Assembly (NCBI GenBank): GCA_035250245.1
Contig: DATFFH010000075.1
Location: 4,164-68,163, forward strand
From: Luteimonas_C sp035250245
GTDB taxonomy: Bacteria > Pseudomonadota > Gammaproteobacteria > Xanthomonadales > Xanthomonadaceae
Direction: 5' to 3'
Length of the DNA: 64,000 bases
Part shown: positions 17,301-25,281 of the stretch, piece by piece
Numbering within the stretch: position 1 is the stretch's first letter
Layout of the letters: each line of letters opens with the position of its first letter
Program-made: the position numbers and the translations under genes
The notes under the pieces: model-generated
What the model saw: the letters and a program-made list of their open reading frames with translations, nothing else
The model's database searches: none
Told to the model about the DNA's origin: nothing

Positions 17301-19984
17301 TTGATGGCATCGGTCGAGCTGCCGGAGATCCGGCCGGCCGCGACATTGGTGATGGTGCGCTCGGTGCCGACGCCGCCCCCCACGCTTACCGTTGATGTGG
17401 GTGCGATACCCGCGAAGTTGTAGGTGGTGCCGCCGATCACGACGCTGGGCGTACCCACGGCTGCCGCCGTCACCGAACCCGAACCCAGCGCCACGGCGCT
17501 GGCGTTAGTGGCGACCGCCGAATTGCCGAGCGCCAACGAGTTGGGAGCGCCCGCGTTGGCGCCAGCGCCGAATGCCGACGCATTCACGCCGTTGGCGACG
17601 CTGATTCGCCCGATAGCGATGGCGCTGCCTCCCGTCGCGCTCGAATTGGAACCGATCGCAATGCTTTGATCGGTGTTGGCGACCGCCGTATCGCCGAACG
17701 CGAGGGCGCCAGCCGCCAACGCGCGGCTGGTGCTGCCCAGCGCCACGGCGCCCTGGCCGATCACGGTGTTCTGATAGCCGATGCCCACCGCGCCCTGCGC
17801 AGGAGTGCCAGGCGTGCTCACCGCCTGGCCGCCGCCGCCGACCATGTTGGTGTTGCCCATCGCCACCGAGCCGTTGCCGGTGGCGGTGTTGTCCAGGCCC
17901 TGCGCGATCGCGCCGTTGCCGGTGGCGGTGTTCGGATCGCCGATCGCGACCGCGCCGTTGCCGCTGGCGAAGTTGCCTTCGCCGATAGCCACCGCTCTGC
18001 CGCCGGTCGCGGTCGAATCGTTGCCGATCGCCACGGCGCCGGCTGCGTTCGCAAGCGCGCTATTGCCCATCGCGATCGCGTTGTCGGCGGCCGCATTGGC
18101 TTCGGTTCCGATGGCGAGCGCATTGACGCCGGTCGCCTGGGCCAATGCTGAGATCGCCACGGCATTGGTGGCAGTGGCATCGGTATCGACACCCAGCGTT
18201 ATCGCGTTGACCGCGCCGGATGTGCTATTGCGTCCGATAGCGATGGCACTCTGGTCCGTTGCTGCGGCGCTTTGGCCCACGGCGACGGCATCCGTACCGG
18301 TCGCCTGGCTCGCGAGCCCCACCGCGACGGCGTTCACCTGCGATGCCGTCACATCCGTGCCAATGGCGACAGTTCCCACCGCCGTGGCGCCCGCTCCCGG
18401 AGCCGTGCGCCCGCCGATATTGATCGAGTTCAATTGAGTCGCGACCGCCTGGAAGCCGATGGCGACGGCATTCCGGCCGCTTGCGTTGGCGCTGCTGCCT
18501 TGCGCGACGGCATCCAGTGCGGAAGCGTTTGCCAGAGTGCCGATGGCGATCGCGTTGCCCACGCTCGCGTTCGCGCTAAAACCGATCGAAGTGGTGGCAT
18601 CGGCCGCGACGCCGATGCCGGCGTTGGTGCCGATGGCGATATTGTCGTCGCCGCTGACCAGGCTACCGGCCGCAGCGTCCAGGGTGCCGTCGTAGGTGAC
18701 CGAGCCATCGCCTACGCCGAAGGCGACATTGCGCGTGCCGGTGACGCCCGAACCCGCGCCGCGCATCACGCTGGCGATGCCGCCGCCGATGGCGGTGTTC
18801 TGCGCGCCGGTGACCAGCGCGCCGGAGGCGATGCCCAGTGCGATCGAACCGGTATTGGTGGCCGACGAGCCGGCACCAGCACCCTGGCCGACCGCAACGG
18901 TGCTGGCCCCGATAGCGAGCGCTTGCGCTCCCAGCGCAAGCGAACTATTTCCTAGCGCCCGCGCGCTGTTCCCGACTGCGGTGGCTGCGGCGTCGCTTGC
19001 CGTCGCCTGGCTTCCTATCGCGACGGTAGTGGTCCCACTGGCGACGGCCGCCCAGCCACCGGCGAATGAAGTATTGCCGCTAGCCAGGGAGCTGACGCCG
19101 ACCGCTGTGGAGTTTCCTCCCGAAGCTTGGGAACCGGAGCCCACCGCGCTGGCGCCAGCTCCGGTGGCATTGGCGCTAACTCCCAGCGCGATCGTATTGA
19201 TATTGCTTGAGACGGTGCCGCCACCTATCGCGATTGCACCGCCAGTGCCTGAGGCTGCCGCATTCAAGCCGATAGCCACCGAGTATTGGGTCGAGGAGAC
19301 GGATTGACCGCCAATGGCGATGGCATCGACGCCCGATGCAAGAGCGCCACTGGTCGCATTGCCACCGATTGCCGTCGAACCGACGCCAGTGGCCCGTGTG
19401 GCTGTTGCTGCGTTGACGCCACCCCCACCGAGTGCTGTCGCATAGCTGACGGCGGCATTGGCTTGCGAACCCACGGCAACGCCCCTAAGTCCACCTGCTG
19501 TTGACTGCACGCCGACAGCGATGGCTCCCGCGCCGCCGGCGTTGACATCCGTACCGATAGCAATCGCCGACTCTCCGGACGCTCCGGTTCCGCTGGTGCG
19601 CGCACCCACGTAAATGGAGTTGACGCCTGAGCCGAGGGCTTGGTAGCCGAGAGTCGTGGCATTCAGCCCCGAACTGGTGGCCCTAAAACCTATAGCAGTG
19701 GCTCCGGCGGCAGCCGCTTGCGCCTCCAAACCCGCGCATGTCGCGCTGCCGTTGTATTGGTTGTACGGCGGCGCGGTGCAGTTCGCCTGCGCCTGCGCCG
19801 ACGGCGCCCATCCGATCCAGGCGATGCCCAACAGCGCAGTCATGATCCCCGCCAACCGCGTCGTTCCCGCCGCGTGCGAAGGCTTGTTGCCGCCGGAAGC
19901 CTTGCCGCGCGGCGTGGCCAATTCCGAAGCGACCACCAACTGGTTCAGCGAGCGGTTCCATACCACGCTATAGATCTTGTTCAT
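11384..19984 (-). CDS. Giant trimeric autotransporter adhesin (YadA-like, type Vc)
   Basis: A 2866-residue surface adhesin. It opens with an extended signal peptide region (MNKIYSVVWNRSLNQLVVASE) and a hydrophobic core ending near APSAQAQA; the ATG follows GGGGGA. Residues of about 70-2680 are mostly YadA-head repeats of the AIAIGxxAxAxG type (left-handed beta-roll). They are broken by about ten neck/HIM modules with cores like ERTITNVAAGRI and TDAINGSQL, most of them followed by HYYSVND. The C-terminus has a short coiled-coil stalk (NQANGYTDARINELQDDIWS) and the YadA anchor with SIGVGGYQQEYGMAVGLSG and final GIQW. Head repeats far outnumber stalk segments. Two Cys near the mature N-terminus are 14 residues apart. 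The TpgA-like lipoprotein gene follows directly. Large internal repeats are listed separately. Confidence 0.96.
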   Translation of the reverse strand: MNKIYSVVWNRSLNQLVVASELATPRGKASGGNKPSHAAGTTRLAGIMTALLGIAWIGWAPSAQAQANCTAPPYNQYNGSATCAGLEAQAAAAGATAIGFRATSSGLNATTLGYQALGSGVNSIYVGARTSGTGASGESAIAIGTDVNAGGAGAIAVGVQSTAGGLRGVAVGSQANAAVSYATALGGGGVNAATATRATGVGSTAIGGNATSGALASGVDAIAIGGQSVSSTQYSVAIGLNAAASGTGGAIAIGGGTVSSNINTIALGVSANATGAGASAVGSGSQASGGNSTAVGVSSLASGNTSFAGGWAAVASGTTTVAIGSQATASDAAATAVGNSARALGNSSLALGAQALAIGASTVAVGQGAGAGSSATNTGSIALGIASGALVTGAQNTAIGGGIASVMRGAGSGVTGTRNVAFGVGDGSVTYDGTLDAAAGSLVSGDDNIAIGTNAGIGVAADATTSIGFSANASVGNAIAIGTLANASALDAVAQGSSANASGRNAVAIGFQAVATQLNSINIGGRTAPGAGATAVGTVAIGTDVTASQVNAVAVGLASQATGTDAVAVGQSAAATDQSAIAIGRNSTSGAVNAITLGVDTDATATNAVAISALAQATGVNALAIGTEANAAADNAIAMGNSALANAAGAVAIGNDSTATGGRAVAIGEGNFASGNGAVAIGDPNTATGNGAIAQGLDNTATGNGSVAMGNTNMVGGGGQAVSTPGTPAQGAVGIGYQNTVIGQGAVALGSTSRALAAGALAFGDTAVANTDQSIAIGSNSSATGGSAIAIGRISVANGVNASAFGAGANAGAPNSLALGNSAVATNASAVALGSGSVTAAAVGTPSVVIGGTTYNFAGIAPTSTVSVGGGVGTERTITNVAAGRISGSSTDAINGSQLFATNQAVAAIAASTPVHYFSVNDGGTTGANYTNNGATAPFAIAIGRNATATGSYGTAVGEAARAIGDWATAYGNGANASTTTATAIGAGTNATATFALGAGYQATAGGLASTALGLHANATGESGIAIGTDSGATGTYAIAMGRNASATGSFGTAVGEGARAIGDWATAYGNAANAGTTTATAIGGGTNATATFAFAAGYQSAAAGVASTAVGLHANATGDNSIAVGTDANASSDDAVAIGNDSTATGGRAVAIGAGNFASGNGAVAIGDPNTATGNGAIASGLDNTATGDGTVAMGNTNMVGGGGQAVGVPGTAAQGAVGIGYQNTVIGQGSVAIGSTSRALAAGAVAFGDTAVANNADDVALGSGSVTDAAVATSSTTINGTVHNFAGITPTSTVSVGAVGAERTITHVAAGRISGASTDAINGSQLFATNQAVEALGDGWTVSAEGANGTNVGVDSATGNSVDLNNADGNLVVSKDTTSNDVTFDLADDITVNSVTAGGTVLNTNGLTIAGGPSVTTTGIDAGNLTITNVAPGVNPTDAVNVSQLTDATEAVQTHYYSVNDNGVQGGNYDNDGATGLNALAAGVGASASGDSSVAIGNGATAATSAGDVALGSGSVTAAAVATPGAIIDGVSYNFAGVAPTSVVSVGNVGAERQITNVAAGQISGASTDAINGSQLFAATQAIENLSNEVDANAIHYVSINDGGVAGGNYDNDGATGTNSIAMGIDAVSNAADSIAIGRGAINGVSVPFTGAVAVGALSHTMGSLTTAIGYQADAPFVGATAIGAGASADNAWTVAVGAGPGGTGGATTVGGSSIAIGGGGGTALTGDPALANGARAVAIGNSAVALANSVALGYSATVGSTFSVAVGNTVSTGATGRNVAIGNASTADAGTANGGAVAIGRSNVAFGDGAVAIGDPSYASGTGAFVGGANNIANNDGTATATAANQANGAVAIGNNNRAIGQGSVALGNGSAAGAAGIAGNVAIGDGATAATSAGDVALGSGSATAATVATASAAIDGVNYNFAGIAPTSTVSVGATGTERTITNVAAGRIDGASTDAINGSQLFAATQAIENLSNEVDAGAVHYYSVNDNAVAGANYNNDGATGLNAIAAGVGAAAAGQQATAMGDGATAQALQSIAIGFQARVVQAAPGLSDHSIVVGDSSTISNSFNSWIYGQSNSIADSTQVGVLGGFNSVSGSAGSMVQGSNNTLTDSLGVVATGAANTVSDSTAAVVLGSQNSIAGSTTNVVIGSNNALDAATENFVAGHRNTLGAAIAGNQVLARDGTVAGGVQDGVLIGTGGTVNANNGIAIGTGAVATNAGDVALGAGSVTAAAVPTSTATINGITYAGFAGVAPTSVVSVGSVGAERQITNVAAGQVTSTSTDAINGSQLYAVADTLTGQIAAAETHYYSVNDNGVAGGNYANDGATGLNAMAAGVDATAAGDNSLALGFGATASHANSVALGSNAATAVAVGTSSIVLDGNTYNFAGIAPVGTVSVGALGAERTITHVAAGRIDAGSTDAINGSQLHATNQALENLSNSVNSSASHYYSVNDGGTHVGNYNNDGATGAGSIASGMNAGASAANAVAIGSGATAGTANSVALGAGSSTSAAVGTASATIAGNTYNFAGANPTGTVSMGSAGAERTITNVAAGRIDANSTDAVNGSQLHATNQAVNQIDARVTNIEDSITNIGNGSTGMFQVSQDHNAPPPSPTGTDSAAGGANAVASGNNSTAVGNNSTASGTGSSAFGNGSVASGNNSVAIGAGSVASADNTVSVGTVGGERKITNVAAGVADTDAVNVSQLKGFTNGGVQYDKNVDGTVNNNSITLNPNGTGPTTIHNVAAGVAGTDAVNVNQLQTGLTNTLNQANGYTDARINELQDDIWSANRGARGGTASAMAMAGMPQAYLPGKSMLSIGVGGYQQEYGMAVGLSGITDNGRYVYKAQVSGNTTREFGFSAGAGIQW
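16218..16580. repeat. Long internal direct repeat of adhesin gene, copy A
   Basis: About 363 bases closely matching 17676-18038, offset 1458 bases (exactly 486 codons). It encodes head repeats with FASGNGAVAIGDPNTATGNG and MVGGGGQA. Third-base differences show the copies have diverged, but the protein is nearly unchanged. Confidence 0.8.
16591..17178. repeat. Tandem 294-bp in-frame repeat in trimeric autotransporter
   Basis: Two consecutive copies with a 294-base period (98 codons) encode the same series: AVGE(A/G)ARAIGDWATAYGN, ATAIGxGTNATATFA, GLHANATG. The boundary is approximate, near 16885. This is a head-domain duplication and would shift length by 98 residues per recombination event. 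Confidence 0.8.
17676..18038. repeat. Long internal direct repeat of adhesin gene, copy B
   Basis: Partner of 16218-16580; this copy lies nearer the N-terminus of the adhesin. Recombination between the copies would remove 486 residues without a frameshift. Confidence 0.8.
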
Positions 19985-20542
19985 TGCCTATCCCCCGTTG
20001 CAAGCAGATGTGATGTCCCAGAGCGGTGTTGTCCGCTCACGGATTCGTTCGATGCGCGCACATGGCTGAGGGCGCGCGGAGCAGCGCGCTCGCCGAGCCT
20101 CGCTTTGGCCTGTGCGGTCCTGTATCCGCGCCGGACGACCGCATCGATCGGCTGCGCCGATCGCTCGGCGCGCGATGAGAAATTCGCATCCATGACCCCC
20201 TTCGGCTCCGCGTTCGCGCGGAGTCGCCTACATCCATTTCTATCGGTGGCCGGCGATCACTCGCCTGCCGTTCGAAGAACCGAGTCGCGCAGGATTCGCT
20301 TCGCTACGTCCTTGTCTTCTGCTTGCCGCTGCAGGTAGGCGCTGTAAAACTTTTCTTCGTGCGCGCACTCTAATCACAAGGGTCGGTGCATTACACCCAC
20401 GGTTAGTCACCGATTCTCACCGAATATTTTCGGCCCGGAAATTGACCGCATGCGCGATGATTTGGCGTGTCCTGAAAAGGATGCGAAACAGCGACGCGCG
20501 GCTAATCTGAATAGTGGATCGTCTTACGGACCAGGGGGTCGT
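19985..20542. promoter_or_regulatory. Divergent control region of trimeric adhesin and response regulator
   Basis: A 558-base gap between the adhesin (minus) and a response-regulator gene (plus). No gene is supported inside it. From 20341 to 20450 the sequence is AT-richer than the flanks. It contains CACTCTAA at 20366-20373 (TTAGAGTG on the adhesin strand) and GGTCGGTGCAT at 20381-20391. Both words recur upstream of the second giant autotransporter at 39363-39383. A short imperfect palindrome, CCGAATATTTTCGG, lies at about 20418-20431. If TTAGAGTG marks a -10 element, the adhesin leader RNA would be about 380 bases. Confidence 0.45.
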
Positions 20543-21244
20543 ATGACCGACGTTAGGCATGGGATCCTGGTCGTCGAAAGCGACCGACGCTTACGCGATG
20601 AGATCCTGATCCCCGGCCTTCGAAACGCCGGCTTCGACGCCATCGGCGCCGGCACCGCCGTCGACGCTTATCGTTGCATGCTCGCGCGGATTTTTTCCTT
20701 GTTCGTCGTGGACGTCGCCTTGCCCGATGCCGACGGCCTGGCCATGGTCGGCTGGTTGCGGACCGCGACCGATGCGGGAATCGTCGTGCTCACCGAAACC
20801 CGGGGCAGCAAGCGCCAACAAATACGCAGCTTGAACGATGGCGCCGACGCCTACGTCGCCAAACCGATCGACATCGACGTGCTGGTAGCCACGCTGCGGA
20901 GCCTGCTGCGGCGCATGAAACCGTCGGACGCGCGCCGAACGGCCGGCAAAGGCCCTTCGCGTTGGCGGCTCGGCGCCGCCGGTTGGGATTTGATTTCGCC
21001 CGACGGAACGAAGGTGCAACTGACCCAGCCCGAACGCCTGCTGTTAGGCGCGCTGGCGGCTTCTCCGGGCAAGGCCGTCGCGCGCAGCGCCATCATTTCG
21101 CTGTTGGCGCGCGACGCGAAGAATTTCGATGGCCATCGCCTGGAGATGCTGGTGCATCGGCTGCGCCGCAAAGTGCGGGCGAGCACCCGCGAAACGCTGC
21201 CTTTGAAAGCGATGCGCGGCGTCGGATACGTTCTCCAGCTATGA
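20543..21244 (+). CDS. OmpR/PhoB-family response regulator
   Basis: A 233-residue two-component regulator. The receiver domain (about residues 7-120) has the phosphoacceptor in LFVVDVALPDADG (Asp57), the switch Thr in IVVLTETRG and Lys in DAYVAKPID. The acidic pocket reads VVESD rather than the usual paired Asp. A winged-helix DNA-binding domain follows (RLLLGALAASPGKAV... to AMRGVGYVLQL). The start MTDVRHG is preceded by AGGGGG. The histidine kinase gene follows on the same strand. It is a clear paralogue of the regulator at 25282-25995, sharing the same unusual tail pattern (PL(K/R)A(M/V)R(G/S)(V/I)GYVL). Confidence 0.92.
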   Translation: MTDVRHGILVVESDRRLRDEILIPGLRNAGFDAIGAGTAVDAYRCMLARIFSLFVVDVALPDADGLAMVGWLRTATDAGIVVLTETRGSKRQQIRSLNDGADAYVAKPIDIDVLVATLRSLLRRMKPSDARRTAGKGPSRWRLGAAGWDLISPDGTKVQLTQPERLLLGALAASPGKAVARSAIISLLARDAKNFDGHRLEMLVHRLRRKVRASTRETLPLKAMRGVGYVLQL

Positions 21245-21409
21245 GCGCAGCGCCGCGAACGGCCTGAATTGTGCTACCCATCACACTATGCATCGCGGAA
21301 AATCACCGGCGCTCACCTTGGTTACATGATGGCGCGGACAACCCGCTGCCGCATCGAATCGCCTGTCGCCCGGCGGTGGCGACCAACCCGACGACAGCCG
21401 TCCGCACCG

Positions 21410-22807
21410 ATGAACATGGATGCAACACCATTGGACGCCTGGCGACGCTTCGTCGGCTGGATGAGAAACGTGCCCGATGCGTCGCACGGAAAGCGCAACG
21501 CGTTGACGCTCCAGACCATGCTGGTCATCACCGGCACGATCGCTTCCTCGATGGCCGCGGTTTCCTACGCCACCGACGATGCGGGCGGACTCGGCGAGAG
21601 CTGGCACATCTTGACCATCGCTGCGTATGCGTGGGGCTGTTTCTGCCTGTTGCGCCTCGGCCTGTTCCGGCTTGCGGCCGGCCTGACGGTCCTCGGCGGC
21701 CTGATCCTGATCGGCTTCAGCTATCAGGCCTATGGACTGCGGGCGCAATCCGGGTTGCAGATAACCCAGCTGCTTCCTTTGCTGCTCGCGGGCTTGCTGC
21801 TGGGAAGAAGCGCCGTGTGGTGGACGACGTTGGCCGTTGCGGTCGCATTGGGAATCGGCGCACGGGTCGATCTGGGGCTGGCGACGAATGTCGCTGCGCG
21901 TTCGGAGGTCTGGTCCGCCCTGCTTCTATTCGGCATGAACCTGTTCGTACTGGCGGTGATCCTGGATCGGCTGATCCTGTTGATGCAGCGGGCCATCAAG
22001 CGCAGCGAAGAGCTCGACGCCATTTGCCTCGAGCTGGAACGCGAGATCGAGGAAAAGGAACGCGCCTACGCGCGCCTGTTGCATACGCAGCGAATGGAAG
22101 CTATCGGCCGGCTTTCGACCGGCGTCGCCCACGACTTCCACAATATCCTCAGCGTCATCCTGGGACTGGCCACCTTGCCGGTCCGGAACGATGACTCAAC
22201 CGACATCATCCTGCCTAAGGTCGCCAAAGCGGCGCGGCGCGGCACCGCCATCACCCGCCGGCTGCTGAGTTTCGGGCGCACCCAGACTGGGGAGGTCGCC
22301 ACCTTCGATCTGGTCGAAGCCGTCGACGAAATGCGTTCGTTGATCCTGCCGATGTTCCATCGCGGGGTCAAAGTGCAAATGGACCTGCCCGCGCCGGGTG
22401 TTCGCGTGAGGATGGACCGCGACGAGCTGGAACTGGTGCTGCTGAACATCGCCAGCAACGCGTGCGACGCCATGCCGGACGGCGGCCGGTTCGCCCTCTC
22501 CGTCGAATCCGACGAAGCGCATGCGCGAATAAGCATGGAAGACACCGGCGAAGGAATGGCGCCCGATGTGCTCGCCCGCCTGTTCGAACCGTTCTTCACG
22601 ACCAAGCCCAAAGACAAGGGAACCGGCATCGGCATGGCGATCGTGCACCGTTTCGTCGCCGACAGCGGAGGCGATATCGACGTGGACAGCATGCCCGGCC
22701 AAGGCACGCGCGTTCGGATCAAGATACCGCTGGCGTCGCCCGAATTCGAAGTCGGGGCATCCGCCCGGAAAGCGTCCGAATCCTATTGGTCGCCGGCGGC
22801 CTCGTAA
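21410..22807 (+). CDS. Membrane histidine kinase with no extracytoplasmic sensor domain
   Basis: A sensor kinase of about 465 residues. Five or six closely packed hydrophobic helices (residues of about 30-195) leave no sizeable periplasmic loop. A short coiled coil (RSEELDAICLELEREIEEKE) leads to the H-box GVAHDFHNILSVILGLA (His241), N-box NIASNACDAMPDGG, G1 DTGEGMAPD, F-box LFEPFFTTK and G2 GTGIGMAIV. The start is uncertain: ATG at 21410 or 21416, ATG at 21326 or a TTG at 21269 are all in frame, and none has a good ribosome site; I chose the one that drops an Arg-rich non-membrane leader. Its stop overlaps the convergent propeller gene by 25 bases. Confidence 0.88.
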   Translation: MNMDATPLDAWRRFVGWMRNVPDASHGKRNALTLQTMLVITGTIASSMAAVSYATDDAGGLGESWHILTIAAYAWGCFCLLRLGLFRLAAGLTVLGGLILIGFSYQAYGLRAQSGLQITQLLPLLLAGLLLGRSAVWWTTLAVAVALGIGARVDLGLATNVAARSEVWSALLLFGMNLFVLAVILDRLILLMQRAIKRSEELDAICLELEREIEEKERAYARLLHTQRMEAIGRLSTGVAHDFHNILSVILGLATLPVRNDDSTDIILPKVAKAARRGTAITRRLLSFGRTQTGEVATFDLVEAVDEMRSLILPMFHRGVKVQMDLPAPGVRVRMDRDELELVLLNIASNACDAMPDGGRFALSVESDEAHARISMEDTGEGMAPDVLARLFEPFFTTKPKDKGTGIGMAIVHRFVADSGGDIDVDSMPGQGTRVRIKIPLASPEFEVGASARKASESYWSPAAS

Positions 22808-25167
22808 CTTCGCAGCCCGGGCCGTCTGCGAGCCCGCAGGTGTTTCCCGTCTTCCGGTCTTAGCCTGCTTTTCTCCAATCGCGTACCGCCCACCAGCACC
22901 AGCAGGCCCAGCGATGTCGCCAGCATCCATAACCACGGGCGTTGGTACCACGGCTGCGGATGCAGGATCCGCAGCTTCGCCGATGTCTGCGACCATGGAC
23001 CGCCCTCCGTGCGCGCCTGCACTTCGAACAAGTGCTCGCCCCAGGGAATCGACGGATAGAGAATGCTGCGGTTCCGTCCGGCTTCCACCCAATCGCTGTC
23101 GAGCCCGGAAAGGCGGAAGCGGAAACGGGTTTCCTGCGGCCTGCTCAGGTTGATGGCGGCGTAGCGGATTTCCAGGTTGCGCGCGAACGATTTCAGCGTC
23201 AGCGCCGATCCGACGACATCCTGCGCAAGACCGGCGACCGACACGTGTTCGATGTGCGGCCTGAGCGAGACCGCGCGGATCGGCGGTACATCCGCGGGAT
23301 CGAGCGTGGCGAACCCTTCCACCAGCGAAAACCACAAGCGGCCCTGCGTATCGCGGTGGCAAGGCGAGGGAACGCCGCCGTTGATTTCCGCCGGCACCAA
23401 TCCATCGTTCGCCGAATAGCCGATCGACTCGATCTCGGCTGCGGCTTCTTGCGGGGCCGGCAGCAAGGTGACGCCGCGATTGCCGGCCAGCCACAAACGT
23501 CCGCGGTCGTCGGCCAGGATGCACGACACCGTGTCGTCGATCAGCCCATTGTGGCTGTCGTAGCGATGCACTTTGCCGTTTTGGATGCGATTGAGACCGC
23601 CGCCATAAGTGCCCACCCAAAGCGCGCCGGTTTTATCGTCTTCGTACAAGGCGCGGGCAAAACGGGAAGACAGCCCTTCCCGCGGCGTCCACCGTTCGAC
23701 GACCTTGTCGCCGACCAGCCGCAGCACGCCGCGGTCGCCCACGAACCAGCGGCCGCCCTTCGCGGCCGGAACGACGCTGTTGATGCTCATGTCGTCCAAA
23801 GCAGAGAGGCGGCGACGCGCGGCGATGCGTCCCTCGGCGCCGATCTCCAACTCGAACGTCGAATGCCCCGAACTGGCGAGGTAACGCCCCTCGTCGCCCT
23901 GCATATTGAATGAGGTTCCATTCTCCCAAGCCGCGATTTGCTTCGGCTTGCCGTCCGCGACCCGCCCTAGCACGCCTCCCGACGTCCCCACCCACAGCAC
24001 GCCTTCCCGATCCAATAGCAAACTGTTGACGCAGTCGTTATCCAGCGCGGGCTTGATCGGCAGTTTCTGCATCACGCCGTCGTGCCGCCTATGCAACAGC
24101 GGCCCGCAATCCGACCCGAACCATAGGCCGCCGAGCCCGTCCGAGATCACCGCACGACCCGCCACATTCGTTCGCAAGTGCGGGACCGATAGCAATCCGA
24201 ACAAAGGTTTGCGCACGCGAAGCAGTCCCTTGCTGCCGCTACCAAGCCATAAATTCCCTTCGTCGTCCCACGCCAGGCTGGTGACGCCTACGGCCAGTTC
24301 GGGCACGTCGCGCCATGCCCCGGCATCGTCCTGACGCAGCACTTGTCCGGACTCCAATGACACCCACCACTGGCCGTCGGCACTGCGCGCGGCATAAGCG
24401 GGCCTACCGACGCCCAGCGGCCACCAGCGCCGGCGCACGGGATCGTATCGGTACAATTCGCGCAGGCCGCCCACCAGCAGATCGTCATCGCTCCTCTTGA
24501 GCAATACGATGCTGTTATCGCCGGCGGGCAGCGGAATCGGCTCAAGCTTCTGACCGGCCACGACCCACAGACCGCCGTATCCGCCCACATAGATGCGTCC
24601 TCGCCTGTCGCTGGCCAGGCGGCTGTAGCCGCTCCCTTCCGACCGCTGGAGCCACGCCGCCCGTTGGCTGGCCGGATCCATTTTCAACAGGCCCTTGTTG
24701 CTCGCGATCCAAAGCGACTTATCCGGCCCCTGCAGGATGTCGTTGATCAGGCAGGTGCCGCCGCAAACGGGCAGATGTCGGAACGAACCTCGTTCGAATA
24801 CGCTCAACCCCGCGTCTTGCGTGCCGATCCAAAGCCGCCCCGCGTCGTCCTCGTACAGCGCCAGGATGCGGTCGCTGGCAGGACCTGCGTACTGTCCGCC
24901 TTCCGGATCGGCTACATGTAGCGCGCTTTGACCCTTGAATACGGTGAACGTCAGGCCATCGAACCGGGCCAAGCCGCCGAAGGTGCCTATCCAAAGATAC
25001 CCGTCGCGGGTTTGTACGACGGCGTTCACCCCCGAAGGCGGAAGCCCGTCGTCGCCTGTGAAAACCCGGATTCCGCTCTTCGATTCGAGCTGCGCTGGAG
25101 CCGATGCGAAAGCGGATGCCCACGCTGCGAGCATGCCGATGCCCAGCAACATCCGCCGAACTGTCAT
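22783..25167 (-). CDS. Two-component-type beta-propeller / Y_Y_Y sensor protein without output domain
   Basis: A protein of about 794 residues with a signal peptide (MTVRRMLLGIGMLAAWASAFA). Two stacked sets of regulator-propeller repeats follow, such as DGYLWIGTFGGLARFDG, AGRLWIGTQDAGLSVF, GVLWVGTSGGVLG and GALWVGTYGGGLNRI, and then a Y_Y_Y domain (IRYAAINLSRPQETRFRFRL...DSDWVEAG). A single membrane helix (WLWMLATSLGLLVLVGG) precedes a basic 33-residue tail and the stop. Family members normally continue into a histidine kinase, GGDEF or HTH domain; here nothing follows. The regulator gene 25282-25995 lies just upstream on the same strand, and the sensorless kinase is convergent. A GTG at 25242 is a longer alternative start. 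Confidence 0.9.
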   Translation of the reverse strand: MTVRRMLLGIGMLAAWASAFASAPAQLESKSGIRVFTGDDGLPPSGVNAVVQTRDGYLWIGTFGGLARFDGLTFTVFKGQSALHVADPEGGQYAGPASDRILALYEDDAGRLWIGTQDAGLSVFERGSFRHLPVCGGTCLINDILQGPDKSLWIASNKGLLKMDPASQRAAWLQRSEGSGYSRLASDRRGRIYVGGYGGLWVVAGQKLEPIPLPAGDNSIVLLKRSDDDLLVGGLRELYRYDPVRRRWWPLGVGRPAYAARSADGQWWVSLESGQVLRQDDAGAWRDVPELAVGVTSLAWDDEGNLWLGSGSKGLLRVRKPLFGLLSVPHLRTNVAGRAVISDGLGGLWFGSDCGPLLHRRHDGVMQKLPIKPALDNDCVNSLLLDREGVLWVGTSGGVLGRVADGKPKQIAAWENGTSFNMQGDEGRYLASSGHSTFELEIGAEGRIAARRRLSALDDMSINSVVPAAKGGRWFVGDRGVLRLVGDKVVERWTPREGLSSRFARALYEDDKTGALWVGTYGGGLNRIQNGKVHRYDSHNGLIDDTVSCILADDRGRLWLAGNRGVTLLPAPQEAAAEIESIGYSANDGLVPAEINGGVPSPCHRDTQGRLWFSLVEGFATLDPADVPPIRAVSLRPHIEHVSVAGLAQDVVGSALTLKSFARNLEIRYAAINLSRPQETRFRFRLSGLDSDWVEAGRNRSILYPSIPWGEHLFEVQARTEGGPWSQTSAKLRILHPQPWYQRPWLWMLATSLGLLVLVGGTRLEKSRLRPEDGKHLRARRRPGLRSYEAAGDQ

Positions 25168-25281
25168 TCCGATGCTCGCCGCAGCTCCCGCATCCGCGCC
25201 ATTCTGCCCGAGGGCGGCCGCGCAAGAGCCGTCGGCCGTCACTTTTCGCAGAAGAGCCCCGTCGCCGATGCGCAGAGCCCG

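Noticed and set aside
11384..19984. CRISPR-like periodic sequence
   Set aside because: The periodicity is in-frame protein repeat code with no constant repeat and unique spacer pattern and no cas genes.
22783..22807. Frameshift joining the propeller sensor to the kinase
   Set aside because: The two genes are on opposite strands and converge, so no simple frameshift could fuse them.
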